Position numbers and translations under genes: made by a program. Under the pieces are notes generated by a model. The model did not search any database. It was not told where the DNA came from and saw only the letters and a program-made list of their open reading frames with translations. 64,000 bases of DNA from Mangrovibacterium diazotrophicum (GTDB taxonomy: Bacteria > Bacteroidota > Bacteroidia > Bacteroidales > Prolixibacteraceae). Below are positions 36,640-45,000 of this stretch, piece after piece. The stretch's first letter is position 1; each line of letters opens with the position of its first letter. The DNA lies in contig NZ_RAPN01000001.1 in the NCBI RefSeq assembly GCF_003610535.1, forward strand, positions 4,017,320 to 4,081,319, in the 5' to 3' direction.

Positions 36640-37650
36640 TTAGTTTTTCTCTACCGATAGGTCCTCAATAACAAAGGTGTCGTAATCCCAGTCTTCCATC
36701 ACCAGGTAGACATACCACAAGGGGCCGGTGGTTGAGGTGGAAACGAGGGAGTCGTTGATGTAAACAGAGCAGTAGTCTTCGTTTTCGATCTTTTCATAAT
36801 TCATCGTCAGTTTAACGCCGTTTTTGGCATCGATAGGGATGTCGAAGGTTCCATGAATATAGGGGTTTGACGAATTTTCACTTAGTGAATAGACCTTATA
36901 ATCTTCATTATTTTCAATGTTGAAGAAAGTTCCGATTAGCGGCAGTATTTCTTTGTAGTCGTAGAGGCGTGCCCGGTCGTACGATCCGTCGCAAATGAAT
37001 CCTATTGAAGGGAGGATTAGCCTTTCGGGCAATTTTAGGGTAAACGAAACTTTCAGTTGCTCTTCACCATTGGTCTGAAGTCTTAGCCAGCGGAATTGCC
37101 GAATGTCGCAATTCGTGTATGTCAGTGCTTTGGGGCCGGTTGCCTGCCAATCTCCGATATATTCCCATTCGTTGTCTGCAATTTGCATCGTTCGAGGAGT
37201 TAAGGATTCGAAATACAAACGATAATCAATTGTCTCAGAAAAAGAAGCTTTCAAGTAAACAGCCACGTATAGACTGGAGTCATTCTCAGCCGTGAAGGAC
37301 AAGTTGGAGTATGAGCCGCTGCGATACGATTCAGCAATGGTGTCCTGCTCCGAATCCAAAAGTGTCATGGCGATTACGGAGCTGTTCACACCGGGTTGTG
37401 TGCTGGCGACCTGGTAGGTCATTCCGCGCTGGATATGAAGCCGGAAAAGGTGTAGTTCTCCCGGATTTAACGTGCCGTAATAGAAATGATCATCATTTTC
37501 GGCGACATAGGAATTATAGTAATTATTAATTCTTAACGAAACGCTGTTTTCTAAATCCAAGCTTGGTTGATCGTCCTGGTCCTCTTTCTGGCAAGCGAAA
37601 AACAACAGCGTTGACACCATGATCAGCAGAATTCCGACTAGTCGGTTCAT
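36640..37650 (-). CDS. Putative lipoprotein, unknown function
   Basis: 336 residues; lipobox in LLFFACQKEDQDD, with acidic residues right after the Cys as in surface-exported Bacteroidota lipoproteins. The mature protein is beta-rich: SVSLRINNYYNSYVAENDDHF, GELHLFRLHIQRGMTYQVAS (resembling a bacterial pre-peptidase C-terminal-like sandwich), and a C-terminal half similar to a concanavalin-like sandwich (WRWLRLQTNGEEQLKVSF-type strands). No enzyme motif seen. Stands alone. Confidence 0.65.
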   Translation of the reverse strand: MNRLVGILLIMVSTLLFFACQKEDQDDQPSLDLENSVSLRINNYYNSYVAENDDHFYYGTLNPGELHLFRLHIQRGMTYQVASTQPGVNSSVIAMTLLDSEQDTIAESYRSGSYSNLSFTAENDSSLYVAVYLKASFSETIDYRLYFESLTPRTMQIADNEWEYIGDWQATGPKALTYTNCDIRQFRWLRLQTNGEEQLKVSFTLKLPERLILPSIGFICDGSYDRARLYDYKEILPLIGTFFNIENNEDYKVYSLSENSSNPYIHGTFDIPIDAKNGVKLTMNYEKIENEDYCSVYINDSLVSTSTTGPLWYVYLVMEDWDYDTFVIEDLSVEKN

Positions 37651-37747
37651 AGTAATTGAGGTTTTGGTTTATGATAAAACGAAGAAGTTGGCCGTTTCGT
37701 GTTTGGGAGATGTTAAGCTGCCTCTCTTTTTTAGCTAGGTCAGGTTG

Positions 37748-38218
37748 CTAAACATTCGCAGCTGTTTGCGGCTGTTGCAACTTCATTTTGCATTCGTGCA
37801 TTTTTACCCAGAAGATAATCCAACAAACCAGCGCAGCTGGAGCGGCCAGTGTATTGACAATCGGGATGACGGCACAACACGACAGGATACAAAAAGCCAG
37901 GCCAATGCTTCGACCCGGGGAGCTTTCGGTGCTGTTGATGTTGCGTTCGGCAAATTCAAACCGTAGCGATTCGCTGATCCGGTCGACCACAATAAAATGC
38001 CAAACTAGATTGAAGACGGGGATGAGCAGCAGCCAAACCGAGCCGGGTGACATTTTGCGGTTCTCCGTGCTAACGGCGTAAAGCGTGTTTTGCAGGGTGA
38101 CCAGGTAGAAAATAAAGGGAATGATTCCGAGTAGGAATACACCAAGAATCGCGATGATGACGAAGATCTCTTGAGGACCGAATAGTCCCAGCAGAATAGA
38201 ATTGATTTTGAGTAGCAT
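37748..38218 (-). CDS. Four-helix membrane protein, unknown function
   Basis: 156 residues from the ATG at 38216-38218 (MLLKINSILLGLFGPQEIFV); the open frame extends 19 codons upstream but overlaps the hairpin at 38260-38286. About four membrane helices with a GSVWLLLIPVFNLVWHFIVV segment, the pattern of small Bacteroidota inner-membrane proteins of unknown function. Co-directional with the DUF4349 gene upstream. Confidence 0.6.
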   Translation of the reverse strand: MLLKINSILLGLFGPQEIFVIIAILGVFLLGIIPFIFYLVTLQNTLYAVSTENRKMSPGSVWLLLIPVFNLVWHFIVVDRISESLRFEFAERNINSTESSPGRSIGLAFCILSCCAVIPIVNTLAAPAALVCWIIFWVKMHECKMKLQQPQTAANV

Positions 38219-38259
38219 AAGGTTTGTTTTAGGGTTTGTTTGAATTCGGTTGATTAATG

Positions 38260-38286
38260 CTGTCCCTCGTTGCAAACGAGGGACAG
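38260..38286 (-). terminator. Strong hairpin between DUF4349 gene and the four-helix membrane protein gene
   Basis: Perfect 11-bp stem CTGTCCCTCGT (38260-38270) / ACGAGGGACAG (38276-38286), loop TGCAA. It lies 5 bp after the DUF4349 stop codon in transcript order. There is no T-run, so read-through, RNA processing or Rho-type stopping are all possible. Confidence 0.55.
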
Positions 38287-38290
38287 GTGA

Positions 38291-39133
38291 TTATTTTTTC
38301 TTTCTAAATTTTTTCCAGGCATAACGAACGACTGCAACAAAAATCCAAAGTGGCCAAAGGTTAAAGAGAAGGAGCGTAAAATCAATTAGCCCATACCACC
38401 CCTTGAATAAGGCTTGTTTTAATTTCTGAACGAAGTTGCCCCGCTTCACAGGATTATATTTGAAATCTTTCTGCTTCGAGATGGTCAAATCCAGCGTACT
38501 GTAATCCACTAAATCACTCAGATAGTTTAGTCGGCCTGTCGTACTTTCGATTTCTTCTTCAATTCCACGGATTTTTTCCTCAATCTCAAGGATATCTTTC
38601 ACCGTTTGTGCTTTAGCTAATAATTCATTGTACCGCTTCAGGTAATTCTTTTTGTTTTGAAGGCGTGTTTCCAAATCAATAAACTGGTCGGTTACATCCC
38701 GTGCATCAATCTCTTTGTATTTTACTTCTCCCTTTCCGGTCTCTACGGCGTTTAAGAAACGATCAAAATTGGCCGACGGAATTCGTACTTTTAGATTGTA
38801 AGAAGATTCCCAGTTCGAGTTGTTATAACTCTCGTTGTCATAATAGCCGCCTTGATTTTTAACCAAGGTGTCGATGCGGGATTTCGAATCTTCCAGGTCG
38901 TTTACCTCTATGCCAATCCGCCCGTCTTTAATGATTTTCTTTTTAATCACCTCCTGACTAGTCACCGGAGGTAAAGGCGGAGCCGGCGGATTAGCCAGTT
39001 CCTGTCGGGTTGTCGGGATGATCTCATTTTCTGCTGCCATGTCGAGGATCGCATAAGAATCGATGGAACTCGGCTTTTGATGGCAGGAGACAAATAGCAA
39101 GCTGAAAATAAATATTGATAAGATGTTTTTCAT
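38291..39133 (-). CDS. DUF4349 lipoprotein
   Basis: 280 residues; lipobox LFVSCHQK. The DUF4349 domain (about 68-250) reads KKKIIKDGRIGIEVNDLEDS, YYDNESYNNSNWESSYNLKV, ARDVTDQFIDLETRLQNKKN, a coiled coil (about 150-205) and YSTLDLTI, followed by one membrane helix near the C-terminus. Members are envelope proteins of unknown role with a long coiled coil. In one run with two upstream genes, a coiled-coil lipoprotein and a membrane protein. Confidence 0.85.
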   Translation of the reverse strand: MKNILSIFIFSLLFVSCHQKPSSIDSYAILDMAAENEIIPTTRQELANPPAPPLPPVTSQEVIKKKIIKDGRIGIEVNDLEDSKSRIDTLVKNQGGYYDNESYNNSNWESSYNLKVRIPSANFDRFLNAVETGKGEVKYKEIDARDVTDQFIDLETRLQNKKNYLKRYNELLAKAQTVKDILEIEEKIRGIEEEIESTTGRLNYLSDLVDYSTLDLTISKQKDFKYNPVKRGNFVQKLKQALFKGWYGLIDFTLLLFNLWPLWIFVAVVRYAWKKFRKKK

Positions 39134-39169
39134 GTTTGATAGATTTTGTTTGTAGGAAACGGATGATTG

Positions 39170-39790
39170 CTATTCCTGAATTTTAGCATAAGGCTCTAAT
39201 TGTTTGATGGAACTTTCCAGTGCCTCTTTTACCGATTCCACTGTTTTGAGGTTCGGTAATTCATTCCGCTGGTAATTGCTCATCATCGGTTGGGTGACAA
39301 GTATTTTCATCAGTATTTCCAGATCGTTTAGCTTTTGTGTCGCCGAATCTACTTGCGAAGCAACTTCATCCAGCTGAGCCGTCTTTTTCAATTGCTTGGC
39401 TTTTAGTGTTTCAATTAATTTGTTTAAATCCTGTCTTAGGGTTGAGTCACTCAGTTGGCTGGAGTATCTCGCGAGTGTATTCCAGTAATCTTGGTTATTC
39501 CTTCTATAAATCTCATAAGCCATCAGGCTGTCCGATTTATGTTCGCGTACTTTTTTTAGGTCAGAAGTCAACGACTTTAGCGACTCGTTAGTCTCGACCG
39601 CCTCATCAAACAGTTGCTGAATGATGTCCGAATCGTATCGTTTGCTGTAGGACGAAACATCAATCTTGTTATCGTCAACCAAGGCATCCGGGGTTTGTTG
39701 GTTGGTGTTTTGCTCTGCCACCTTACTTTTGTCGTTGGAGCACGATAGCGTGATGGTGATAAGTGCGAGAGCTAATAGTTGTTTATGCAT
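39170..39790 (-). CDS. Coiled-coil lipoprotein, unknown function
   Basis: 206 residues; lipobox LSCSNDKS. Mostly helical with predicted coiled coils (LTSDLKKVREHKSDSLMAYE, NKLIETLKAKQLKKTAQLDE). It begins 6 bp after the stop of the membrane-protein gene and precedes the DUF4349 gene by 36 bp, so the three probably form an operon acting in the same envelope compartment. No known family. Confidence 0.65.
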   Translation of the reverse strand: MHKQLLALALITITLSCSNDKSKVAEQNTNQQTPDALVDDNKIDVSSYSKRYDSDIIQQLFDEAVETNESLKSLTSDLKKVREHKSDSLMAYEIYRRNNQDYWNTLARYSSQLSDSTLRQDLNKLIETLKAKQLKKTAQLDEVASQVDSATQKLNDLEILMKILVTQPMMSNYQRNELPNLKTVESVKEALESSIKQLEPYAKIQE

Positions 39791-39796
39791 ATGACG

Positions 39797-40306
39797 CTAT
39801 TTTTCAGTATTATTTTCTAGCCGTAAAAGTCGGGCAACAAAATTCAAGTTTGTGATTAATAGGTAACCGATTAAAATATTCAAGCCATTTACAAACCAGT
39901 TCCATTTGTAAGTAGGAGTTACTGCTTGCGACTGAATGTCGGTATAAAATGTGTTGATGGTTTGATTTATAAATACAGGGATATTGTTGATGATTAGAAA
40001 ACCACCGATAATGAAAGTGGCGATTTTCACAATTTCCACTGTTGTCAGGTTGCCCAACTCAATCTTGTCATTGTCGAAACCTTTGTCAAGTTTCAGAAGG
40101 TTTACAATTTGGCTGGCTTTAAATATCAGGAAAACGAAAAGAGCAACGATCACGAATAGTATAGCCAGTAAATAGAGAATCGATGTAACTCCAAAATCCA
40201 TTATAATGAACGAAACATTGCTCGGTAGTGTGAAAAATACTGCGGTAATTATTGAATAAAGCCCGAAAAGCTTTATAACCAGAATAAAAAAATCTCTTTT
40301 AGTCAT
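39797..40306 (-). CDS. DUF2975-like four-helix membrane protein
   Basis: 169 residues, four membrane helices (about 8-28, 37-66, 94-115, 145-160). A conserved-looking loop KASQIVNLLKLDKGFDNDKIEL lies between helices 2 and 3. It vaguely resembles DUF2975-type membrane proteins; assignment is uncertain. First gene of the run 40306-38291. Confidence 0.6.
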   Translation of the reverse strand: MTKRDFFILVIKLFGLYSIITAVFFTLPSNVSFIIMDFGVTSILYLLAILFVIVALFVFLIFKASQIVNLLKLDKGFDNDKIELGNLTTVEIVKIATFIIGGFLIINNIPVFINQTINTFYTDIQSQAVTPTYKWNWFVNGLNILIGYLLITNLNFVARLLRLENNTEK

Positions 40307-41023
40307 TGTTCATTTTTTTAGGATGCACTGTACGGATTCCATATGGATTGTGGCGGTCTCGAAGCACTTTTCTGTCAACCGAAACCAAAGCTAGCTATGG
40401 AGCGGAAAACTTGCCGGTAGCCGTTCGTCCGCCATAAGCTATATGCGTTGTTGAAGACATTTATTTTTTATTTTCTTGTATTTGTTCATTCAAAAATTCA
40501 ATAACACCTTCTAAATAGCTTTTCAAATCTTGATATTCTTCTTCTCCAGGAATCCACATCGCAAATTTCCAGTACTTCCATTTATTTTGTCCATTAGTTG
40601 GTGGGACAATGAGAAACTGTTGTTCATCTTCAAGTCCTGCAATCATAATTGCTCTTTCTAAATCGCTCACGACATCGTTCAATTCTTCCATCTCTTTCCA
40701 GGTGTCAATCACATTCCACTGGAAATTTCTATAAAAATCGATTTCATCTACTTTTTGAAAACTTGGTTCAACACTATTCGAACAAGGTGGAAATCCGTTT
40801 GCAGTACTTACCATTTCGATATAGTCTTGAGGAAGTTTTATTCCCAATCGTTTTTCTGCATTCTCAATTTCTGTCCCACTTGCTGGAAGATTACCAATCC
40901 ATTTAGTTTTGATTTGCTCTTCAGTGTAGTTTTCGTCACAAAACTCAATGGATTTGTCAAATAGTATTTCTAAGGTCTCTTTCATTTTTATTGGCTACAA
41001 CGTCCTAGGAGACGCAATTGCGT
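40307..41023. mobile_element. Candidate gene cassette carrying an SMI1/KNR4 gene
   Basis: The SMI1/KNR4 gene is bracketed by inverted CGTTGTTG (40446-40453) and CTACAACG (40995-41002). Outside the left end lies a ~150-bp non-coding block (40307-40445) with alternating short complementary stretches (CGGTCTCGAAGCAC, GTCAACCGAAACC, CCGTTCGTCCGCC, AAGCTATATG), typical in style of the recombination-site-like blocks that separate single accessory genes in Bacteroidota genomes. A 12-bp palindrome ACGCAATTGCGT (41012-41023) lies just outside the right end. No integrase is present in the window, so the mobility claim is inference. Confidence 0.4.
40461..40985 (-). CDS. SMI1/KNR4 (SUKH) family protein
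   Basis: 174 residues. The SUKH core is plain: GTEIENAEKRLGIKLPQDYIEM, TANGFPPCSN, RNFQWNVIDTWKEMEEL and QQFLIVPPTNGQNKWKYWKF. In bacteria SUKH proteins are mostly immunity proteins against polymorphic or contact-dependent toxins, and many occur as lone orphans. No toxin gene is seen beside it. The AT-rich composition, unlike the neighbours, and the flanking inverted ends support acquisition as a single-gene unit. Confidence 0.88.
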   Translation of the reverse strand: MKETLEILFDKSIEFCDENYTEEQIKTKWIGNLPASGTEIENAEKRLGIKLPQDYIEMVSTANGFPPCSNSVEPSFQKVDEIDFYRNFQWNVIDTWKEMEELNDVVSDLERAIMIAGLEDEQQFLIVPPTNGQNKWKYWKFAMWIPGEEEYQDLKSYLEGVIEFLNEQIQENKK

Positions 41024-41294
41024 TTATTTCTCTTATATCTTTTTGATGCTATTGTTCTTTCCATGCTATTTTGATGTGGAAATAACAATTGCTGCCTTTG
41101 CGCATCTCAATTTACGAAACTTATCAAAATACAAATCCTCGTTAGTTTAATTTATTGCTGATCTAAATAAGGTTTGGTATTCAAATGGATTAGGTTTGGT
41201 TGTTATTTGGAATTATGTTGGGATTTGCCGGTTGCTTATGCTGAGTTTCAGATGGGGCGGTCGCCGGAAATTAATCGATCCAATTGGTTTTTAG

Positions 41295-41465
41295 GATCTT
41301 TGGCGCGATGGCGAAAAGGAGCAACTGCGCACCCTGTCCGGCCCGTCGGTCGATCCCCGTACCCGGGAGCTCGAGGCACAGTTGGAGGAGGTCACACAGC
41401 GCCTCCACGACCTCGAAGTGGAAAACAGGACTTTGCTCAAAGTTTTACAACAATCGAAAGTTTAA
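41295..41465 (+). pseudogene. GC-rich coiled-coil coding remnant
   Basis: A 56-codon open stretch begins right after a TAG (41292-41294) and ends at TAA (41463-41465). It encodes LWRDGEKEQLRTLSGPSVDP, then RTRELEAQLEEVTQRLHDLE and VENRTLLKVLQQSK, a heptad coiled coil. There is no start codon. G+C content and codons (CTC, CGC, CCG, GAG) differ sharply from the AT-rich surroundings. This looks like the tail of a foreign gene, possibly a transposase or its accessory protein, but the family is not certain. The rest of the ~600-bp gap (40986-41602) shows no other gene. Confidence 0.5.
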
Positions 41466-41602
41466 GGAATATTCTGCTGATTCTCAGTCTTCTTTTATCT
41501 TCACTGCTTTGTATTTCGGAGCGGTTGAAAAATATGGCTCCGAATCTGCGTAAGTGTTGAAATTCCGTTAATTTTGGCTTAAAATAAAATTGCGTTTACG
41601 TT

Positions 41603-42472
41603 ATGAAAAAGCTAATCTATCTATGTGTTGTTGTCCTTTTGGCGTCGTGTCAACAAGGTAAAATCAAACAAATGCAGGCTATGCAGGACAGTCTGGCTCA
41701 GGCTGCTGTTGAGAAAGATTCCGCGATTATCAATTTTGTGTCGGCCATGACCGAGATTCAGGAAAACCTGGATTCGATTAAACAAGTGGAAGATATCGTG
41801 CGCATTGAATCAAGTGCGGTAAGCGAAGGCCGTCCCAGCGATAAAGATCGTATTTTGAGTGATATCGCAACTATTCACGAGCTGATGCAGAAGAACAAGG
41901 AGCTGATTAATAAGCTGCAAAAGCAGTTGGGCAGTTCGAATGCAAAGGTTGCCGAATTGCAGCGGGCCATTGTGGTGCTTCGTCGTCAGGTGGAGCAAAA
42001 AGATGCTGAAATTGCTGAGCTGAATGCTGAGTTGGAAAAGATGCATGTGGATTTAAACAATCTAAATACCCGTATCGAAGAGATGACTGCTGAAGGCATG
42101 CGTAAAGATGCAGATCTGCAGGCCCGGGCGTCAACCATCCAGTCGCAGACCATTGCAATGAATACAGCTTTTTATGCTTTTGGCAGCCAAAAGGAATTAA
42201 TCGACAACGATTTGGTTGAGAAAAGCGGAGGCTTCCTGGGTATTGGTCGCACACTGAAAATGAAAAAGGATTTTAACCAGGCTTATTTCACACAGGTCGA
42301 TATTCGCGACTTCACCCGAATGGAACTTCACGCCAAGAAGGCGAAGTTAGTGACAACTCACCCGTCAGATTCGTACCATTTTGAAGAAGGCGATTTAGTT
42401 GAGGCCATTGTGATTGATAATCCGCAGACATTCTGGCAAAGCTCGAAATACCTGATTATTGAGGTGAACTAA
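41603..42472 (+). CDS. Cbp1-like coiled-coil lipoprotein
   Basis: 289 residues; lipobox in VVVLLASCQQG. A long coiled coil covers about 20-190 (MQKNKELINKLQKQLGSSNA, VEQKDAEIAELNAELEKM), then a globular C-terminus (AFYAFGSQKELIDNDLVEKS, GRTLKMKKDFNQAYFTQVDI). The layout matches the Bacteroidota family annotated as Cbp1 (collagen-binding adhesin) proteins, named after a single characterised member, so the adhesin role should be treated with care. A strong terminator follows. Confidence 0.7.
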   Translation: MKKLIYLCVVVLLASCQQGKIKQMQAMQDSLAQAAVEKDSAIINFVSAMTEIQENLDSIKQVEDIVRIESSAVSEGRPSDKDRILSDIATIHELMQKNKELINKLQKQLGSSNAKVAELQRAIVVLRRQVEQKDAEIAELNAELEKMHVDLNNLNTRIEEMTAEGMRKDADLQARASTIQSQTIAMNTAFYAFGSQKELIDNDLVEKSGGFLGIGRTLKMKKDFNQAYFTQVDIRDFTRMELHAKKAKLVTTHPSDSYHFEEGDLVEAIVIDNPQTFWQSSKYLIIEVN

Positions 42473-42496
42473 GAAGTTGCCGTTCCATACAAAAAG

Positions 42497-42536
42497 AAAG
42501 TCCGCTATCCCGAAATGGGTAGCGGACTTTTTTTAT
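42497..42536 (+). terminator. Intrinsic terminator after the Cbp1-like gene
   Basis: AAAGTCCGCTA (42497-42507) pairs with TAGCGGACTTT (42520-42530), with an inner CCC/GGG and a T-run to 42536. Probably also serves the converging dihydroorotase gene. Confidence 0.88.
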
Positions 42537-42578
42537 TTTGTCTTAATGAATGTAGTATTTCAACGAATGACAACTGTT

Positions 42579-43922
42579 TTAGTAGTTGAATTCGAGTCGT
42601 TTCCCGCGAACGCTAGGTTCAATGTGGCCGCGATCGTAAGCCAGTTGACCGTTGATAAAAGTCTTCGATACTTGTGTGTTGAATGTTGTTCCTTCAAATG
42701 GTGACCAACCGCATTTGTAGATGATGTTTTCCGGGCAAACCACCCAGCTCTTATTCGGGTTTAGCAGCACCAGGTCGGCATAGTAGCCTTCGCGAATATA
42801 TCCGCGACGGTCGATGCGGAACAGGTCGGCCGGAGCATGGCACATTTTCTCAACTACCTTTTCAGCCGTTAGTTTTCCCTGGAGCACAAACTCGAACATC
42901 GCCGTTACTGAGTGCTGTACCAGCGGTCCGCCCGATGGCGCTTTAAAGTAGGAGTGAGATTTTTCGTCCAGCGTGTGCGGGGCATGGTCGGTTGCAATCA
43001 CATCAATGCGATCGTCGAGCAGCGCTTCCCACAAAGCTTTGCGGTCGTCGGCCGATTTCACAGCTGGGTTCCATTTAATACGGGTTCCGTAAGCGGCGTA
43101 ATCTTTTTCTTCGAACCAAAGGTGGTGCACACAAACCTCGGCGGTAATCTTTTTATCTTTCACCGGTCCCGGTTGGAACAGCACCATTTCGTCGGCAGTT
43201 GAAATGTGCAGCACGTGCAAGCGGGTATCGTATTTCGAGGCCAGCTCCACCGCTTTCGACGATGATTTGAAACAGGCTTCGGCACTCCGGATTTTCGGGT
43301 GGCGCGAAATCGGCACAACCTCACCGTATTTTGCCCGGTAAATTTCAATGTTTCGTTTAATGATGGCTTCGTCCTCGCAGTGCGTCGCAACCAGTGTTGG
43401 CGCATTTTTGAAGATCTCCCCCAGTGTTTCCTGGTCGTCAACCAGCATGTTCCCGGTAGAGGAACCCATAAAAACCTTAATGCCGCAAATTTTACGCGGA
43501 TCGGTTTTCAGGACTTCGTCCAGGTTGTTGTTGGTGGCACCCATGTAAAACGAATAGTTCACGGCCGACACTTCAGCAGCGCGCGCGTATTTCTTTTCCA
43601 GTTCTTCCTGAGTGGTGGATTGCGGATTGGTATTCGGCATCTCCATGTATGAAGTCACCCCGCCGGCTAGTGCCGCCATCGATTCGGTGGCAATTTCACC
43701 TTTGTGGGTCAAACCCGGCTCGCGGAAGTGAACCTGGTCGTCAATAGCTCCCGGAATCAACCAACGCTCTTCAGCATCAATCAACTCGGCATGTTCCATT
43801 TGCGATTCGGGAAGGTCTCCCCGGAATATTTTTGCGATAAATTCACCTTCGATAATGACTCCTCCCCGGAAACGCTGTCCTTCATTGATGACAATAGCGT
43901 TGTGGATGATGGTCTGTTTCAT
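42579..43922 (-). CDS. pyrC: Dihydroorotase
   Basis: 447 residues, an amidohydrolase closing carbamoyl-aspartate to dihydroorotate in pyrimidine synthesis. Motifs: IDDQVHFREPGLTHKGE, ALAGGVTSYMEMPNTNP, the metal-bridging Lys in ICGIKVFMGSSTGNML, ATHCEDE, LHVLHIST and IATDHAPHT with the catalytic Asp. In most type I enzymes the first motif is H-x-H; here the first His is Gln (DQVH), a substitution I recall as usual for Bacteroidota dihydroorotases. Single gene, separated from the mannosyltransferase gene by a terminator. Confidence 0.9.
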   Translation of the reverse strand: MKQTIIHNAIVINEGQRFRGGVIIEGEFIAKIFRGDLPESQMEHAELIDAEERWLIPGAIDDQVHFREPGLTHKGEIATESMAALAGGVTSYMEMPNTNPQSTTQEELEKKYARAAEVSAVNYSFYMGATNNNLDEVLKTDPRKICGIKVFMGSSTGNMLVDDQETLGEIFKNAPTLVATHCEDEAIIKRNIEIYRAKYGEVVPISRHPKIRSAEACFKSSSKAVELASKYDTRLHVLHISTADEMVLFQPGPVKDKKITAEVCVHHLWFEEKDYAAYGTRIKWNPAVKSADDRKALWEALLDDRIDVIATDHAPHTLDEKSHSYFKAPSGGPLVQHSVTAMFEFVLQGKLTAEKVVEKMCHAPADLFRIDRRGYIREGYYADLVLLNPNKSWVVCPENIIYKCGWSPFEGTTFNTQVSKTFINGQLAYDRGHIEPSVRGKRLEFNY

Positions 43923-43963
43923 GTGACTTGGTTTTTGTCGTAAATTACGAATTGAAAATTAAA

Positions 43964-43985
43964 AAGGCTACAGTACTGCAGCCTT
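43964..43985 (-). terminator. Terminator after the polyprenol-phosphate mannosyltransferase gene
   Basis: AAGGCT (43964-43969) and AGCCTT (43980-43985) with an inner CAG/CTG; on the reverse strand it is followed by a T-rich run. It lies between this gene and the dihydroorotase gene. Confidence 0.75.
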
Positions 43986-44028
43986 AAGCAATTATTTCTC
44001 GGTTTTGTTCAAACCGCATGAATGTTGT

Positions 44029-44778
44029 TTACGATAGTTGCGATTTTTGTGGAATGTAGTGTTTGAACCAGCTGCGAATCTTCATTCTCAGGATTCCCCA
44101 AAGCGCTTCATTGAAGATCCCGCCACTCATTTTGGAGCTTCCTTCCTGGCGGTCGGTAAAAATGATAGGTACTTCGGTAATGTTAAAGCCGTGTTTCCAG
44201 GCCGTGAATTTCATTTCAACCTGGAAGCCGTAGCCCTTCAGTTGAATGTCATCCAGGTCAATCGCTTCGAGCACCGAACGACGGAAACATTTAAAACCAG
44301 CTGTGGTATCCATAATCTTCATGCCGGTGATCATCCGCACATAAACTGATGCAAAGTACGACATCAGTACGCGTCCAAGCGGCCAGTTGATCACGTTAAT
44401 TCCCTTGATGTAACGGGAGCCGATAGCTACGTCTGCTTCATTTTTGTCGCAGGCCTCGAGAAGCTTTTCCAGGTCTTCCGGATTATGCGAAAAGTCACAG
44501 TCCATTTCGAAAATATAGTCGGCGCCATATTCCAGTGCCCACTTAAATCCGGTGAGGTAAGCTGTACCCAATCCTAATTTCCCTTGGCGTTGTACCAAAT
44601 GCAGTTTTCCGGGGAATTCAATCTGCAACCTTTGCACAATTTCGGCCGTTTTATCAGGTGAATTGTCGTCCAGAATTAAGATTTCAAAAGGGGTTTTTAA
44701 AGAGAAAACCTTGCGAATCATTCGTTCAATGTTCTCTTTTTCATTGTAGGTTGGAATGATAACCAAATTAATTTTCAC
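44029..44778 (-). CDS. Polyprenol monophosphomannose synthase-type GT2
   Basis: 249 residues with a GTG start (44776-44778). DPM1 signatures: VIIPTYNEKENIERMIRKVF, ILDDNSPDKTAEIV, GLGTAYLTGFKWALEYGADY, EMDCDFSHNPEDL and DTTAGFKCFRRSVLEAID. There is no C-terminal membrane anchor. Transfers mannose (or another hexose) from a nucleotide sugar to a lipid phosphate at the inner membrane, which supplies O-glycosylation or lipid-linked sugars. Bacteroidota glycosylate many secreted proteins; a link to that is inference. Confidence 0.87.
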   Translation of the reverse strand: MKINLVIIPTYNEKENIERMIRKVFSLKTPFEILILDDNSPDKTAEIVQRLQIEFPGKLHLVQRQGKLGLGTAYLTGFKWALEYGADYIFEMDCDFSHNPEDLEKLLEACDKNEADVAIGSRYIKGINVINWPLGRVLMSYFASVYVRMITGMKIMDTTAGFKCFRRSVLEAIDLDDIQLKGYGFQVEMKFTAWKHGFNITEVPIIFTDRQEGSSKMSGGIFNEALWGILRMKIRSWFKHYIPQKSQLS

Positions 44779-45000
44779 GTGCAGTTTCCAATTTGTTCTA
44801 TGCGAAATTAAACTTTTTGAGCATATTTGAATGAGAGGGCTAAATTATTTTTGAAGAAGGGTCTGTCGAAATGACAGCAAGGGTATTATGATATCGTTAA
44901 AATGATATCTTTACAATAGGTTTTGTTTGCTCGGAGATTTATAATTGTAAAATTTGTGGCAAAAAGAAACCGAAATCAAATCTGTTTACGCGGGAGAATT

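Noticed and set aside
40446-41002. Integron attC array
   Set aside because: Only one gene and one pair of GTTGTwG ends are seen, without full R''/L'' boxes or an integrase. I report it only as a cassette-like unit.
41174-41560. 128-codon open frame in the accessory gap
   Set aside because: It runs in another frame over the GC-rich remnant, has no family resemblance and an implausible Pro/Arg-rich middle. The remnant frame (41295-41465) explains the composition.
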